A DNA stretch of 64,000 nucleotides from CAVQCJ01 sp963711005 (GCA_963711005.1 CAVQCJ010000002.1:1488001-1552000); one strand, 5' to 3'; shown: positions 34,978-43,971, numbered from the stretch's first letter. Translations and numbers: made by a program. Notes: a model not told the origin generated them from the sequence alone.

Positions 34978-36192
34978 TCAGGCGTTGGACTGGAGGCCGG
35001 CACGGACCAGCTCCCACGCGCGCTGGGTGCCGGCGGCCAGGCAGCCGTCCACGACGGCGTCCGCGCCGAGCGCGCTCACCCGCAGCTGCGGCTGCACCGG
35101 GGCCATCGACCGCAGCTCCTGCTCCACGGCCCGGACGAAGCCGGGGGCCTGCCCGATCCCGCCGCCGAGGACCACCAGCGGCGGGTCGACCACCGTCACC
35201 ACGGCGGTGATCGCGCGGGCCACCAGCCGAGCCTCGGCTGCGACGACCTCGGCGGCCCGCTGGTCCCCGTCCGCGGCCGCCGCGAACACCCGGCGGGCGG
35301 TCACCGACCCGCGCATCCCGGCACGGCGGGCGGCCCGGACGACGGCGGCAGCAGACGCCGAGGCCTCGAGCGTGCCGCGGCGCCGCGCGTCCCGTTCGTC
35401 CGAACCCATCCCGTCGGCGAACGGCATGAAGCCGATCTCGCCCGCCGCGCCGTTCGCGCCCCGGTGCAGCCGACCTTCCAGGACCAGACCCATACCGACG
35501 CCGGTGCCGACAGACACGAACGCGAACGTGTCGATCTCCCGGCCGTGCCCGTGGGCCAGCTCGGCGAGGGCGGCGGCGTCGACGTCGTTCTCGACCATCA
35601 GCGAGGAGCCGAACCGGCCCCGCAGGTCGGCCAGCACGCTCGGGCGGTCCCATCCGGCGAGCCCGCCGGTCAGCGCGAGCGCATCCCGGCCCGGGTCGTA
35701 GACGCCCGGGCTGCCCAGCACGGTCTGGGTGACCTGCTCCCAGGCCACCCCGGCCTCGGCGAGCAGCCGCTCGGCGAGGGCGACGAGGTCTTTCATGCGG
35801 CCCGGGCCGTGGGTGGCCCTGGTGCGCACCGACTCGTGCGCCCGGACCGACCCGGCCAGGTCGCCGAGTGCGCCGCGGACGTACTCGCGCCCGACGTCCA
35901 GCGCCAGGACGTGACCGGCGTCCGGCTCGACCTCGTAGAGCACCGCGGCCGGTCCGGGCACCCCGGTCCGGGTGCCCGCGACCCGCACCAGCCCCGAGCG
36001 CTCCAACGTGCCCAGCGCCAGCGACACGGTCGGCTTGGACAGCCCCGAGATCCGGGCGAGGTCGGCGCGCGAGAGCGGTCCGGACCAGCGGATGTGGTCG
36101 AGCATCGCCTGCTCGTTCATGGTCCGGATCAGCTGCGGGCGCGCCGTGGGCGGTGCCGGGGGCGCGGCGTCCGGCCGCCCGACGTTCGTCAT
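34978..36192 (-). CDS. ROK-family transcriptional repressor (NagC/XylR type)
   Basis: A 404-residue regulator. The N-terminal winged helix is LDHIRWSGPLSRADLARISGLSKPTVSLALGTLE, followed by a ROK domain with VLALDVGREYVRGALGDLAG, ENDVDAAALAE and SVGTGVGMGLVLEGRLHRGANGAAGEIGFMPF. The usual zinc ligands CxCGxxGC are not found after GEIG, so it is a zinc-less variant. The ATG at 36192 has GGGAGGA 5 nt upstream. It is divergent from the ROK kinase-transporter operon and probably represses it through the dyad at 36235-36248, with relief by a sugar. Confidence 0.9.
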   Translation of the reverse strand: MTNVGRPDAAPPAPPTARPQLIRTMNEQAMLDHIRWSGPLSRADLARISGLSKPTVSLALGTLERSGLVRVAGTRTGVPGPAAVLYEVEPDAGHVLALDVGREYVRGALGDLAGSVRAHESVRTRATHGPGRMKDLVALAERLLAEAGVAWEQVTQTVLGSPGVYDPGRDALALTGGLAGWDRPSVLADLRGRFGSSLMVENDVDAAALAELAHGHGREIDTFAFVSVGTGVGMGLVLEGRLHRGANGAAGEIGFMPFADGMGSDERDARRRGTLEASASAAAVVRAARRAGMRGSVTARRVFAAAADGDQRAAEVVAAEARLVARAITAVVTVVDPPLVVLGGGIGQAPGFVRAVEQELRSMAPVQPQLRVSALGADAVVDGCLAAGTQRAWELVRAGLQSNA

Positions 36193-36234
36193 GCAGTCCT
36201 CCCGCGGAAAGCCTTGCGCCACTCTAGTCGGTAG

Positions 36235-36248
36235 GTTAGTTTCCTAAC
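36235..36248. promoter_or_regulatory. Candidate ROK operator
   Basis: GTTAG and CTAAC flank a 4-nt spacer TTTC. This AT-rich dyad stands out in a GC-rich region between the divergent repressor and kinase genes, 43 bp from the repressor start and 31 bp from the kinase start. Confidence 0.6.
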
Positions 36249-36279
36249 AATCATTCCGGACCGGAGGAGCTCGCCACCG

Positions 36280-37341
36280 ATGACAGACCGCGGGCTGGGC
36301 GACGCGGCACGGGTCGTCCTCGGCCTGGACTTCGGTGGGACGAAGATCGCCGCTGCGGTCACCGACACGGACGGGCGGCGGCTGGGCACGGCCACGGTGT
36401 CGAGCAGCCGCGACCTCGGAGCGGTCGAGTCGTTCGAGCGCGGTGTCCGCGCCGGTCGCGAGCTGCTCGCGCAGACGGTGCCGGACGCGGCCCTCGTCGC
36501 GGTCGGAGCCTGCACGTTCGGGATCCCTTTCGACGACCGGGTCGAGCTGGCACCCACCATCCCCGGCTGGAGCGCGCTCGCGTTCGGCCAGCGGCTGCGG
36601 GAGGCCTTCCCCGGGGTCGAGGTCAGGGTAGCGACGGATGTGAAGGCCGCGGCCACCGCCGAGGCACGCTGGGGCTCGCTGGTCGGCTGCGACCCGGCGC
36701 TGTACGTGAACCTCGGGACCGGACTGGCTGCGGCGCTCGTCGTCGGCGGGCGGGTGGTGTCCGGGCGGCACGGCGCCGCCGGCGAGATCGCCTACAACCT
36801 GCGCCGGCCGGCCGAGGTGGGCCTGCCTCTGGGAGAGCGGGTGCCGCTCGAGGAGCGGGTCAGCGGTCTGGCGCTCGCCCGCTCGGCCACCCGCGCGGCC
36901 GGCCGCCCGATGCGCGCGGCCGACGTGTTCACCACGCACGGCGCGGACCCGGTGATGGAGCTCGTTCTGCACGACTTCGTCGCCGAGCTGTGCTTCCACG
37001 TCGTCAACCTCGCGATCGCGGTCGACCCGGCCCGGGTGGCCGTCGGCGGTGGCATGGTCCGGTCCTGGGACTACCTGGGACCGCAGCTGGAGCGTGCGCT
37101 GCAGGCCGCGGTGCCGTACCCGCCGGAGCTGGTCGTCGCCGACTTCCCGCACGACGCCGCGCTGATGGGGGCGCTCGCCCTCGGCGTCGACGCGGCTGGC
37201 CAGGTCTACGACGCGCCGCGATCGGATAACGGATCGGACCAGCGGGAGCAACCGCCCGACGGGCAGCACGCCATGAATGGCACGGTCACAACCACAGGGT
37301 CGTCCCGCACCGGGTCGACGGGCGAAGGGCAGTCACGATGA
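36280..37341 (+). CDS. ROK-family sugar kinase-like protein, atypical active site
   Basis: A 353-residue ROK protein. The phosphate loop LGLDFGGTKIAAAV and the adenosine region LGTGLAAALVVGG are present. The sugar-binding motif, normally GEIGH, reads GEIAY, and the zinc ligands CxCGxxGC are absent. It may therefore phosphorylate an unusual sugar or have lost kinase activity. The C-terminal 40 residues (SDNGSDQREQPPDGQHAMNG...) are polar and extend over the promoter-proximal part of the next gene, overlapping it by 4 bp. First gene of the transporter operon. Confidence 0.82.
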   Translation: MTDRGLGDAARVVLGLDFGGTKIAAAVTDTDGRRLGTATVSSSRDLGAVESFERGVRAGRELLAQTVPDAALVAVGACTFGIPFDDRVELAPTIPGWSALAFGQRLREAFPGVEVRVATDVKAAATAEARWGSLVGCDPALYVNLGTGLAAALVVGGRVVSGRHGAAGEIAYNLRRPAEVGLPLGERVPLEERVSGLALARSATRAAGRPMRAADVFTTHGADPVMELVLHDFVAELCFHVVNLAIAVDPARVAVGGGMVRSWDYLGPQLERALQAAVPYPPELVVADFPHDAALMGALALGVDAAGQVYDAPRSDNGSDQREQPPDGQHAMNGTVTTTGSSRTGSTGEGQSR

Positions 37342-39005
37342 AGCGCATGCGAGCAGTCGCTGTCGCAGGGGCCGTGCTGATGCTGGCGGCCGCGTGCAGC
37401 TCGGGGTCGGGCAAGACGACCTCGTCGAGCAGCGGGAAGATCGGGGGGGTGGTCACCATCTCGAACGAGAGCGGCGGCCTGTGGACCTGCGGCTTCAACC
37501 CGTTCAACCCGTCCGACACGACGCTGTCGCTGGGGGTGGTGTACGAGCCTCTGGTGTTCGTCAACGCGCTCAAGAGCGGTGCGACCACCCCGTGGCTGGC
37601 GTCCAAGTTCGACTGGTCCTCCGACAGCAAGTCGGTGACGTTCACGATCCGCGACGGCGTGAAGTGGACCGACGGTCAGCCGATGACGGCGGACGACGTC
37701 GTGTACACGTTCCAGCTCATGAAGCAGCACTCGGCGCTGGACCTGAACGCCGTCTGGTCGGTGCTCACCGACGTCAGCAAGAAGGGCTCGAACCAGGTCG
37801 TCATGACCTTCAGCGGCCCGGCCGTGCCGTACTTCTACTACATCGCCGACCAGGTCGGGATCGTCCCGCAGCACATCTGGTCCAAGATCAGCGGCGACCC
37901 GGGCGCGTACGTCGACAACGACCCGGTCGGCACCGGTCCGTACACGGTGTCGCCGTGCACACCGCAGAACATCACCTACGTGCGCAACCCGCACTACTGG
38001 CAGCCGGGCCTGCCCAGGATCGAGAAGGTCCTCTACCCCGCGTACACCTCGAACGACCCGGCCAACCTGGACCTGGCGACCGGAAAGGCGCAGTGGGGCA
38101 GCCAGTTCATCCCGGACATCGAAGCCTTCTACACGTCCAAGAGCCCGGACCACCACTACTGGTTCCCGCCGCTCACCAACGTGGCGATCTTCCCCAACCT
38201 GAAGGTGTCCCCGCTGGACGACCCGGTGGTGCGGCAGGCGATCGCCTACGGCATCGACCGGGAGAAGGTCTCCAAGGTCGCCGAGTACGGGTACGAGCCG
38301 GCGGCCAACCAGTCCGGCATCGTGACGCCGACGTACGAGAGCTGGCTCGACAAGACCCAGTCCGGGCAGTTCAACTACACGTACGACACCGCCAAGGCCA
38401 CCTCGCTGCTCGAGGGCGCCGGCTACAAGAAGGGTTCGGACGGGATCTACGTCTCCCCGTCGGGCAAGCGGCTGTCGTTCGGGATCATCAACATCGGCGA
38501 CTACTCGGACTGGGTGGCCTCCGTGCGCGAGGCGTCGACCGACCTCAAGGCCGTCGGGATCGAGCTCAAGGCGGAGAACCTGTCCAGCGACGACTACGAC
38601 AGCCGCCTGTACAACGGCAAGTTCGACCTGGCCTATGGCGCGGAGACCGGCGGACCGACGCCGTACTACGAGTTCCGGCAGTGGCTGTACTCGAAGAACT
38701 CGGCCCCGATCGGCCAGCAGGCCTCGTCGAACTGGGAGCGGTACGAGAACCCGGCCACCGACGCCCTGATCGAGCAGTACGGCGGCACGACCGACGACAA
38801 GACGCAGCACGACATCATGAACAAGCTGCAGACGGTCATGCTGCAGGACGTCCCGGTGATCCCGGTGACGGAGGGCGTGGACTGGTACCAGTACAACACC
38901 GAGAACATCACCGGCTGGGTCACCGAGCAGGACCCGTTCGCCCAGCCGGCGGCGTTCGCGGTGCCCGACATGGAGGTCATGCTGCTGCACCTGCAGCCGA
39001 AGTAG
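37338..39005 (+). CDS. Family-5 ABC transporter substrate-binding lipoprotein
   Basis: A 555-residue cluster-C binding protein of the peptide/opine/nickel family. It begins MKRMRAVAVAGAVLMLAAAC, a lipoprotein signal with the modified cysteine at residue 20. Typical segments are YEPLVFVNALKSG, WTDGQPMTADDVVYTFQLM and RNPHYWQPGLPRIEKVLYP. Several family-5 proteins bind oligosaccharides rather than peptides, and linkage to a ROK kinase and repressor favours a sugar here; this is inference. The ATG at 37338 overlaps the kinase stop and has GAAGG upstream. Confidence 0.88.
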   Translation: MKRMRAVAVAGAVLMLAAACSSGSGKTTSSSSGKIGGVVTISNESGGLWTCGFNPFNPSDTTLSLGVVYEPLVFVNALKSGATTPWLASKFDWSSDSKSVTFTIRDGVKWTDGQPMTADDVVYTFQLMKQHSALDLNAVWSVLTDVSKKGSNQVVMTFSGPAVPYFYYIADQVGIVPQHIWSKISGDPGAYVDNDPVGTGPYTVSPCTPQNITYVRNPHYWQPGLPRIEKVLYPAYTSNDPANLDLATGKAQWGSQFIPDIEAFYTSKSPDHHYWFPPLTNVAIFPNLKVSPLDDPVVRQAIAYGIDREKVSKVAEYGYEPAANQSGIVTPTYESWLDKTQSGQFNYTYDTAKATSLLEGAGYKKGSDGIYVSPSGKRLSFGIINIGDYSDWVASVREASTDLKAVGIELKAENLSSDDYDSRLYNGKFDLAYGAETGGPTPYYEFRQWLYSKNSAPIGQQASSNWERYENPATDALIEQYGGTTDDKTQHDIMNKLQTVMLQDVPVIPVTEGVDWYQYNTENITGWVTEQDPFAQPAAFAVPDMEVMLLHLQPK

Positions 39006-39058
39006 GGTCCCGGAGTAGGGGCGTCGGCGCGGCCCGTGGACCATGAGAGGAGGTCGGG

Positions 39059-40042
39059 ATGAGGTTCCTGCTGCGCAGGCTCGGGTTCTTCGTCCTGACC
39101 CTGTGGGCCGCGCTGACGCTCAACTTCATCATCCCGCGCCTGATGCCGGGCAACCCGGCGCTGGCCATGATGGCCCGCTTCCACGGCCGGGTCAGCGGGA
39201 ACGTGCTGGCCGCGCTGGAGGCCGAGTTCGGCGTCAACACCACCCAGTCGCTGTGGTCGCAGTACTGGGAGTACCTGCGCAACACCCTGACCGGGCACCT
39301 GGGCGTCTCGACCACGTACTTCCCGCAGCCGGTCACCGACGTGATCCGCAACGGCCTGCCCTGGACGGTCGGGCTGGTCGGCGTGACCACGGTGCTGGCG
39401 TTCGTCCTCGGCAGCGCGATCGGGATCGTCGGCGGCTGGCGGCGCGGCGGCAAGCTCGACAGCATCTTCACGCCGGTGTTCATCGTGACGTCGTCGGTGC
39501 CGTACTTCTGGGTCGGGCTGATGGGCATCCTGCTGTTCTCGGTCGTCCTGAGCTGGCTGCCCAGCGACTTCGCGTTCGACATCGAGCTGACGCCGGAGTG
39601 GTCCGGGCCCTACGTGACGAACGTTCTGCAGCACGCGATCCTGCCCGCGGCCACGATCCTGATCACGTCGATCGGCACCTGGATCCTGACCATGCGCAAC
39701 AACATGATCACGGTCCTGGCTGAGGACTACGTGCGGATGGGGCGGGCCAAGGGTCTGTCCTCGCGCCGGGTGATGGTCGACTACGCGGCGCGCAACGCGA
39801 TGCTGCCAAACCTCACCGGCTTCGCGATGTCGCTCGGCTTCGTGGTCAGCGGGGCGATCCTCGTCGAGTACGTCTTCGACTACCCCGGCGTGGGCTTCAT
39901 GCTGCTGCAGGCCGCGGAGAACGAGGACTACGCGCTCATGCAGGCGCTGTTCCTGCTGATCACGCTCGCGGTCCTGCTGGCGATCCTGGCCTGCGACATC
40001 CTGACCGCCATCCTCGACCCGCGAACCCGGACGCAGGGCTGA
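39059..40042 (+). CDS. Family-5 ABC transporter permease (DppB-like)
   Basis: A 327-residue permease with about six helices. The start MRFLLRRLGFFVLTLWAALTLNFIIPRLMPGNP is characteristic of DppB/OppB. The EAA loop reads EDYVRMGRAKGLSSRRVMVDYAARNAMLP near residue 225. GAGAGGAGG lies just upstream of the ATG at 39059. It lies 53 bp after the binding-protein gene and 4 bp before the second permease gene. Confidence 0.9.
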   Translation: MRFLLRRLGFFVLTLWAALTLNFIIPRLMPGNPALAMMARFHGRVSGNVLAALEAEFGVNTTQSLWSQYWEYLRNTLTGHLGVSTTYFPQPVTDVIRNGLPWTVGLVGVTTVLAFVLGSAIGIVGGWRRGGKLDSIFTPVFIVTSSVPYFWVGLMGILLFSVVLSWLPSDFAFDIELTPEWSGPYVTNVLQHAILPAATILITSIGTWILTMRNNMITVLAEDYVRMGRAKGLSSRRVMVDYAARNAMLPNLTGFAMSLGFVVSGAILVEYVFDYPGVGFMLLQAAENEDYALMQALFLLITLAVLLAILACDILTAILDPRTRTQG

Positions 40043-40046
40043 GGCG

Positions 40047-41057
40047 ATGTCCGACCTGCGCCTGCCCGACGCCCCCGGCCTGCCGCCCGGCGTGCCGGCC
40101 GCGGCCTCGGGCCCGATGCCGCCGGTCCCCACCGACGCGCAGGCCCGCCGGCAGGACCGGCAGCAGCGCCGGCGCCACGGCGGCGGGCTGCACAACATCT
40201 GGGTCGCGATCCGCGGGAACCGCAAGGCGACCGTCGGCGCGGTCCTGCTCGCGATCTTCTCGGTGATGGCGCTGGTGCCGGGGCTGATCGCGCCGTACGA
40301 CCCGGAGGCGGAGATCTTCCCGCCCAGCGAGGGGCCCTCGCCCGAGCACTGGCTGGGCACCACGCACTACGGCCAGGACATCCTCTCGCAGGTCATCTGG
40401 GGGGCCCGCCCCTCGATGGTGATCGCCCTCGGCGTCGGCCTGTTCGCGACCCTGATCTCGATCGTCGCCGGCGTGACCGCCGCGTACATCGGCGGGCTCA
40501 CCGACAGCTCGATCTCGCTGGTCACCGACGTGTTCCTGGTGATCCCGACGTTCCCGCTCATCATCGTCATCGCGTCCTATGCGAAGAGCTCGAACGATGC
40601 GGTGCTGATCTTCGTTCTCGTGCTCACCGGGTGGTCGTACGGTGCCCGGCAGCTACGCGTGCAGGCGCTGTCGCTGCGGCGCCGCGACTTCCTGGAGTCG
40701 GCCAGGGTGCGCGGCGAACGGCGCTCGTACATCATCGCGGTCGAGATCCTGCCGACGATGACGTCCCTGCTCGTGGCCAACTTCCTCGGCGCAGCGCTGT
40801 ACGCCGTGCTCACCGCGGCCGGGCTGCAGTTCATCGGGCTCGGCGACCCCAACGCGGACAGCTGGGGCACGATGCTCTACTGGGCCAAGCAGGGCGCGGC
40901 GCTGCAGACGAACCAGTACCTGTGGGCGATCGTCCCCGGGCTGTGCATCGCCGCCCTGGGCGCGGCGTTCGCGCTGCTCAACTTCGCGTTCGACGAGATC
41001 AGCAACCCCGCGCTGCGACCGGTACGGAGGCCGCGTGTCAAGCGCACCGATCCTTGA
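40047..41057 (+). CDS. Family-5 ABC transporter permease (DppC-like)
   Basis: A 336-residue permease with a 40-residue polar cytoplasmic N-terminus, then helices starting at KATVGAVLLAIFSVMALVPGLIAPYDP. The segment HWLGTTHYGQDILSQVIWGARPSMVIALG is the DppC hallmark, and the EAA loop is LRRRDFLESARVRGERRSYIIAVEILP. It overlaps the first ATPase gene by 23 bp. Confidence 0.9.
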   Translation: MSDLRLPDAPGLPPGVPAAASGPMPPVPTDAQARRQDRQQRRRHGGGLHNIWVAIRGNRKATVGAVLLAIFSVMALVPGLIAPYDPEAEIFPPSEGPSPEHWLGTTHYGQDILSQVIWGARPSMVIALGVGLFATLISIVAGVTAAYIGGLTDSSISLVTDVFLVIPTFPLIIVIASYAKSSNDAVLIFVLVLTGWSYGARQLRVQALSLRRRDFLESARVRGERRSYIIAVEILPTMTSLLVANFLGAALYAVLTAAGLQFIGLGDPNADSWGTMLYWAKQGAALQTNQYLWAIVPGLCIAALGAAFALLNFAFDEISNPALRPVRRPRVKRTDP

Positions 41058-42012
41058 GGTCCGCGGGCTCACCGTCGACTACGCGACGTCGCGCGGCGAC
41101 GTGCGCGCGGTCGACTCGGTCGACCTGGACGTGCACCCCGGCGAGTTCCTGGGCATCGTCGGGGAGTCCGGGTGCGGCAAGTCGACGCTGCTGTTCGCGA
41201 TCGCCCAGCTGCTGAGCCCGCCTGCGGGGATCACCGGCGGGAGCGTGCTGTTCGGCGGCCGGAACCTCGTCGGCCTCACCGACAAGCAGCTGTGCGCGGT
41301 GCGCTGGCGCGACTACTCGGTGGTCATGCAGAGCGCCATGAACGCCCTCAACCCGGTCAAGTCCATCGGGGCGCAGTTCAAGGACGCGATGCGCGGTCAC
41401 GAGGCCGTCACGTCGCAGCAGATCCGGCAGCGTTCGGCCGAGGTGATGCACCTGGTCGGCATCGACCCGGTGCACCTGGGCAGCTACCCGCACCAGCTCT
41501 CCGGCGGGATGCGGCAGCGCGCGATGATCGCGATGGCGCTGCTGTTCACCCCCGAGCTCGTCATCATGGACGAGCCCACGTCCGCGCTCGACGTGGTCGC
41601 GCAGCGCTCGTTGATGGTGCAGATCAAGGAGCTGCAGGACCAGCTCGGGTTCGCCGTCGTGTTCGTCACCCACGACATGTCTCTGGTGAGCCACTTCTCC
41701 GACCGGCTGATGGTCATGTACGCGGGGCAGGTCGCCGAGACCGGACCGACGCGGCACGTGTTCGACGACCCGCTGCACCCGTACAGCCGGGGCCTGCTCG
41801 AGGCGTTCCCGTCGATCCGCGGGCCGCGGGTGCCCCTGACCGGGATCCCCGGGAACCCGCCCGACCTCGGCGCGCTCCCGGATGGCTGTCTGTTCCACCC
41901 GCGCTGCCCGCAGGTGACCGAGCGCTGCCGTACGACGCAGCCCGACCTCTACGAGGTGGACGGCGTCCTGGTGCGCTGCCTGCTGCACGAGCCGACGCAG
42001 GTGCGCGCATGA
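41035..42012 (+). CDS. Family-5 ABC transporter ATP-binding protein (DppD-like)
   Basis: A 325-residue ATPase. Walker A is GESGCGKSTLLFA near residue 43, signature LSGGMRQRAMIAMALL near 160, Walker B LVIMDEPTSALDVV. The C-terminal oligopeptide/dipeptide extension (HPYSRGLLEAFPSI ... CLFHPRCPQVTERC) has the conserved cysteines of this subfamily. The GTG at 41035 lies inside the permease gene, and the stop overlaps the second ATPase start by 4 bp. Confidence 0.9.
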   Translation: MSSAPILEVRGLTVDYATSRGDVRAVDSVDLDVHPGEFLGIVGESGCGKSTLLFAIAQLLSPPAGITGGSVLFGGRNLVGLTDKQLCAVRWRDYSVVMQSAMNALNPVKSIGAQFKDAMRGHEAVTSQQIRQRSAEVMHLVGIDPVHLGSYPHQLSGGMRQRAMIAMALLFTPELVIMDEPTSALDVVAQRSLMVQIKELQDQLGFAVVFVTHDMSLVSHFSDRLMVMYAGQVAETGPTRHVFDDPLHPYSRGLLEAFPSIRGPRVPLTGIPGNPPDLGALPDGCLFHPRCPQVTERCRTTQPDLYEVDGVLVRCLLHEPTQVRA

Positions 42013-43037
42013 CCGCGGCGACCGCGGCGACCGGGGCGCAGGCGCCTTTGCTGCAGACCGTCGGGCTGACCAAGCACTTCCAGATCGGTCACCTGCTGTC
42101 CAAGTCGATGCTGCACGCCGTCGACGACGCCGACCTGGTCATCCAGCGGCGGCAGATCGTCGCCCTCGCCGGCGAGAGCGGCTCCGGCAAGAGCACCATC
42201 GCCCGGCTGATCGCCCGCGTGTACGAGCCGACCAGCGGGAAGATCCTGTTCGAGGGCAGGTCGCTGGACCAGATGCGCGGGCGGGCCGAGACGCTCGCGT
42301 ACCGCGGCGACGTGCCGATGGTCTTCCAGGACCCGTTCAGCTCGTTGAACCCCGCGTTCCCCGTCTCGCACGGGATCATGCGCGGGCTGAAGCTGCACCG
42401 CCCCGAAGTGAGGGCCAAGAACCAACGGGCCGAGGCCGAGGCGGTGCTGGAGGTCGTGGGCCTGTCGCCTGCCGGGGAGATCCTCGACCGGTACCCGTAC
42501 GAGCTGAGCGGCGGCCAGCGGCAGCGCATCGGGTTCGCGCAGGCCCTCGCGTACCGCCCGAAGCTGATCCTCGCCGACGAGCCGGTGTCGATGCTGGACG
42601 TGTCCATCCGCGTCGGGCTGCTCAACCTCATGGCCGACCTGCGCGACGAGGCCGGCGTCTCGTTGCTGTACATCACGCACGACATCGCCAGCGCGCGGTA
42701 CGTGGCCGACCGGCTCGTCATCATGTACGCCGGGCAGATCGCCGAGTCCGGGCCCACCGAGGAGGTGCTGGCCCGGCCCAAGCACCCGTACACCCAGCTC
42801 CTGCTGTCGGCGGTGCCGGACCCGCGCGCCCCGCTCGGGGTGACGGCCGAGTCCGACCGCGGCGAGCCGCCCAAGGTCGTCGACCCGCAGCCTGGCTGCC
42901 GCTTCCGGTTCCGGTGCCCGATGGCCGTGGAGGAGTGCCACACGGTCACGCCGCTGCCGCGGGTGCTCGGCCCGGACCACACGGTGTCCTGCCACGTCGC
43001 CACCGCCGACGTCGGCAGCGAGCCGGTCAGCGCGTAG
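42009..43037 (+). CDS. Family-5 ABC transporter ATP-binding protein (DppF-like)
   Basis: A 342-residue ATPase, second half of the DppDF pair. Walker A is GESGSGKSTIARL, signature LSGGQRQRIGFAQALA, Walker B LILADEPVSMLDVS, and the C-terminal extension has CRFRFRCPMAVEEC. VFQDPFSSLNPAFPV is the Q-loop typical of this branch. It closes the operon; the next gene is on the other strand 29 bp away. Confidence 0.9.
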   Translation: MTAATAATGAQAPLLQTVGLTKHFQIGHLLSKSMLHAVDDADLVIQRRQIVALAGESGSGKSTIARLIARVYEPTSGKILFEGRSLDQMRGRAETLAYRGDVPMVFQDPFSSLNPAFPVSHGIMRGLKLHRPEVRAKNQRAEAEAVLEVVGLSPAGEILDRYPYELSGGQRQRIGFAQALAYRPKLILADEPVSMLDVSIRVGLLNLMADLRDEAGVSLLYITHDIASARYVADRLVIMYAGQIAESGPTEEVLARPKHPYTQLLLSAVPDPRAPLGVTAESDRGEPPKVVDPQPGCRFRFRCPMAVEECHTVTPLPRVLGPDHTVSCHVATADVGSEPVSA

Positions 43038-43066
43038 CCGCGCTGCAAGTGCGCGCTCGGCGAGCC

Positions 43067-43327
43067 CTACGTCGCGTAGTGGTACCGAGCCTGGAGGACG
43101 ACAAGATCGTCACCGTTGACCAGATAGACCAGGCGGTGCTCGTCGTCGACGCGGCGGGACCACGCGCCGGTCAGTAGATGCTGCAGCGGCTCGGGCTTGC
43201 CGATGCCGGCGTACGGGGGCCGCAGCGCATCCTCGATCAACCGGTTCAACCGCTCGAGCGTGCGACGGTCCTTGGCGATCCGGTGCTGGTAGTCCGCCCA
43301 CCCGTGCTCGGTGAAGACCAGCCTCAC
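43067..43327 (-). CDS. yoeB: YoeB-type mRNA-cleaving toxin
   Basis: An 86-residue RelE/YoeB-fold ribonuclease that cuts mRNA at the ribosomal A site. All key residues of E. coli YoeB are at identical positions: Glu46, Arg65, His83 and Tyr84 (ending RYHYAT). The ATG at 43327 overlaps the antitoxin stop by 4 bp, coupling synthesis so that antitoxin is made first. It should therefore be active when freed from YefM. It is convergent with the ABC operon. Confidence 0.94.
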   Translation of the reverse strand: MRLVFTEHGWADYQHRIAKDRRTLERLNRLIEDALRPPYAGIGKPEPLQHLLTGAWSRRVDDEHRLVYLVNGDDLVVLQARYHYAT

Positions 43328-43575
43328 GGCTCGACGAGGTCGTGCGGCGTGGTTCGCCCGTCAGCAGCCTGGGCGAGCGATTCGATGAGCCACCGCGCAT
43401 TGGCTGGCGCACGCAGCAGATACGCGGTCTCGTGCAGCGCCTCGAACTCGTCGAGCGACATGCGGACTGCGCTGCCGTGCTTCGAGGTGATCTCGACGTG
43501 GGTGTGGTCGTCGTTGATCTTCTCCAGCAGCGGGAACAGCGACTTGCGCGCCTGGCTCGCGCTGATCGCCGTCAT
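43324..43575 (-). CDS. yefM: YefM-type antitoxin (Phd/YefM family)
   Basis: An 83-residue antitoxin beginning MTAISASQARKSLFPLLEKINDDHTHVEIT, the Phd/YefM DNA-binding fold, with a C-terminal toxin-neutralising tail. The ATG at 43575 has GGAGGT upstream; an in-frame start at 43614 is less likely. It should bind and inhibit YoeB and, with it, repress the operon through the inverted repeat at 43589-43618. Confidence 0.93.
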   Translation of the reverse strand: MTAISASQARKSLFPLLEKINDDHTHVEITSKHGSAVRMSLDEFEALHETAYLLRAPANARWLIESLAQAADGRTTPHDLVEP

Positions 43576-43588
43576 CGGGACCTCCGTC

Positions 43589-43618
43589 GTGAGTGGTACC
43601 GGATAGCGAACCACTCAC
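43589..43618. promoter_or_regulatory. Candidate YefM-YoeB operator
   Basis: Perfect 9-bp arms (43589-43597 and 43610-43618) flank a 12-nt spacer, 13 bp upstream of the antitoxin start. The position fits autorepression. The core differs from the TGTACA palindromes known in E. coli. Confidence 0.6.
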
Positions 43619-43654
43619 CGCGGGGAAGACGCTTCGGTTCGCCCACCCGTCCGG

Positions 43655-43957
43655 TCAGGTCGACGGGGCTTCGAGCGCAGCGCGCAGCTGCTGGTAGTCC
43701 TCGACGGTGATCTCGCCTCGGGCCAGCCGCTCGTCGATGATCAGCCGAGCCGCCGACCCGGCCGGGGCCGGTGGCGGGTAGGCCGGCGCCGAACCGGCGG
43801 GTGCCGCGGGTGCGAGCGGCGGCGCGGCGGGCACGGCGCCCCGACGCGGGACCAGGACGACAGCCAGCAGCAGCGCCAGCCCGAGCAACGCCATCAGGAC
43901 GAGGAGCAGGACCAGCAGGCCGCCGCCGAACCCCAACCCGTAGCCACGGTGGATCAT
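43655..43957 (-). CDS. Single-pass SHOCT-domain protein
   Basis: A 100-residue protein with one strong transmembrane helix (LLVLLLVLMALLGLALLLAVVLV), a proline/alanine-rich linker and a C-terminal SHOCT domain (ARLIIDERLARGEITVEDYQQLRAAL). SHOCT is a short oligomerisation-type domain with no known enzymatic activity. The ATG at 43957 has AAGGAGA upstream. Only about 28 nt separate it from an intrinsic terminator, so its expression probably depends on read-through from the structured RNA upstream. Confidence 0.8.
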   Translation of the reverse strand: MIHRGYGLGFGGGLLVLLLVLMALLGLALLLAVVLVPRRGAVPAAPPLAPAAPAGSAPAYPPPAPAGSAARLIIDERLARGEITVEDYQQLRAALEAPST

Positions 43958-43971
43958 CACGACCGGTTCTC

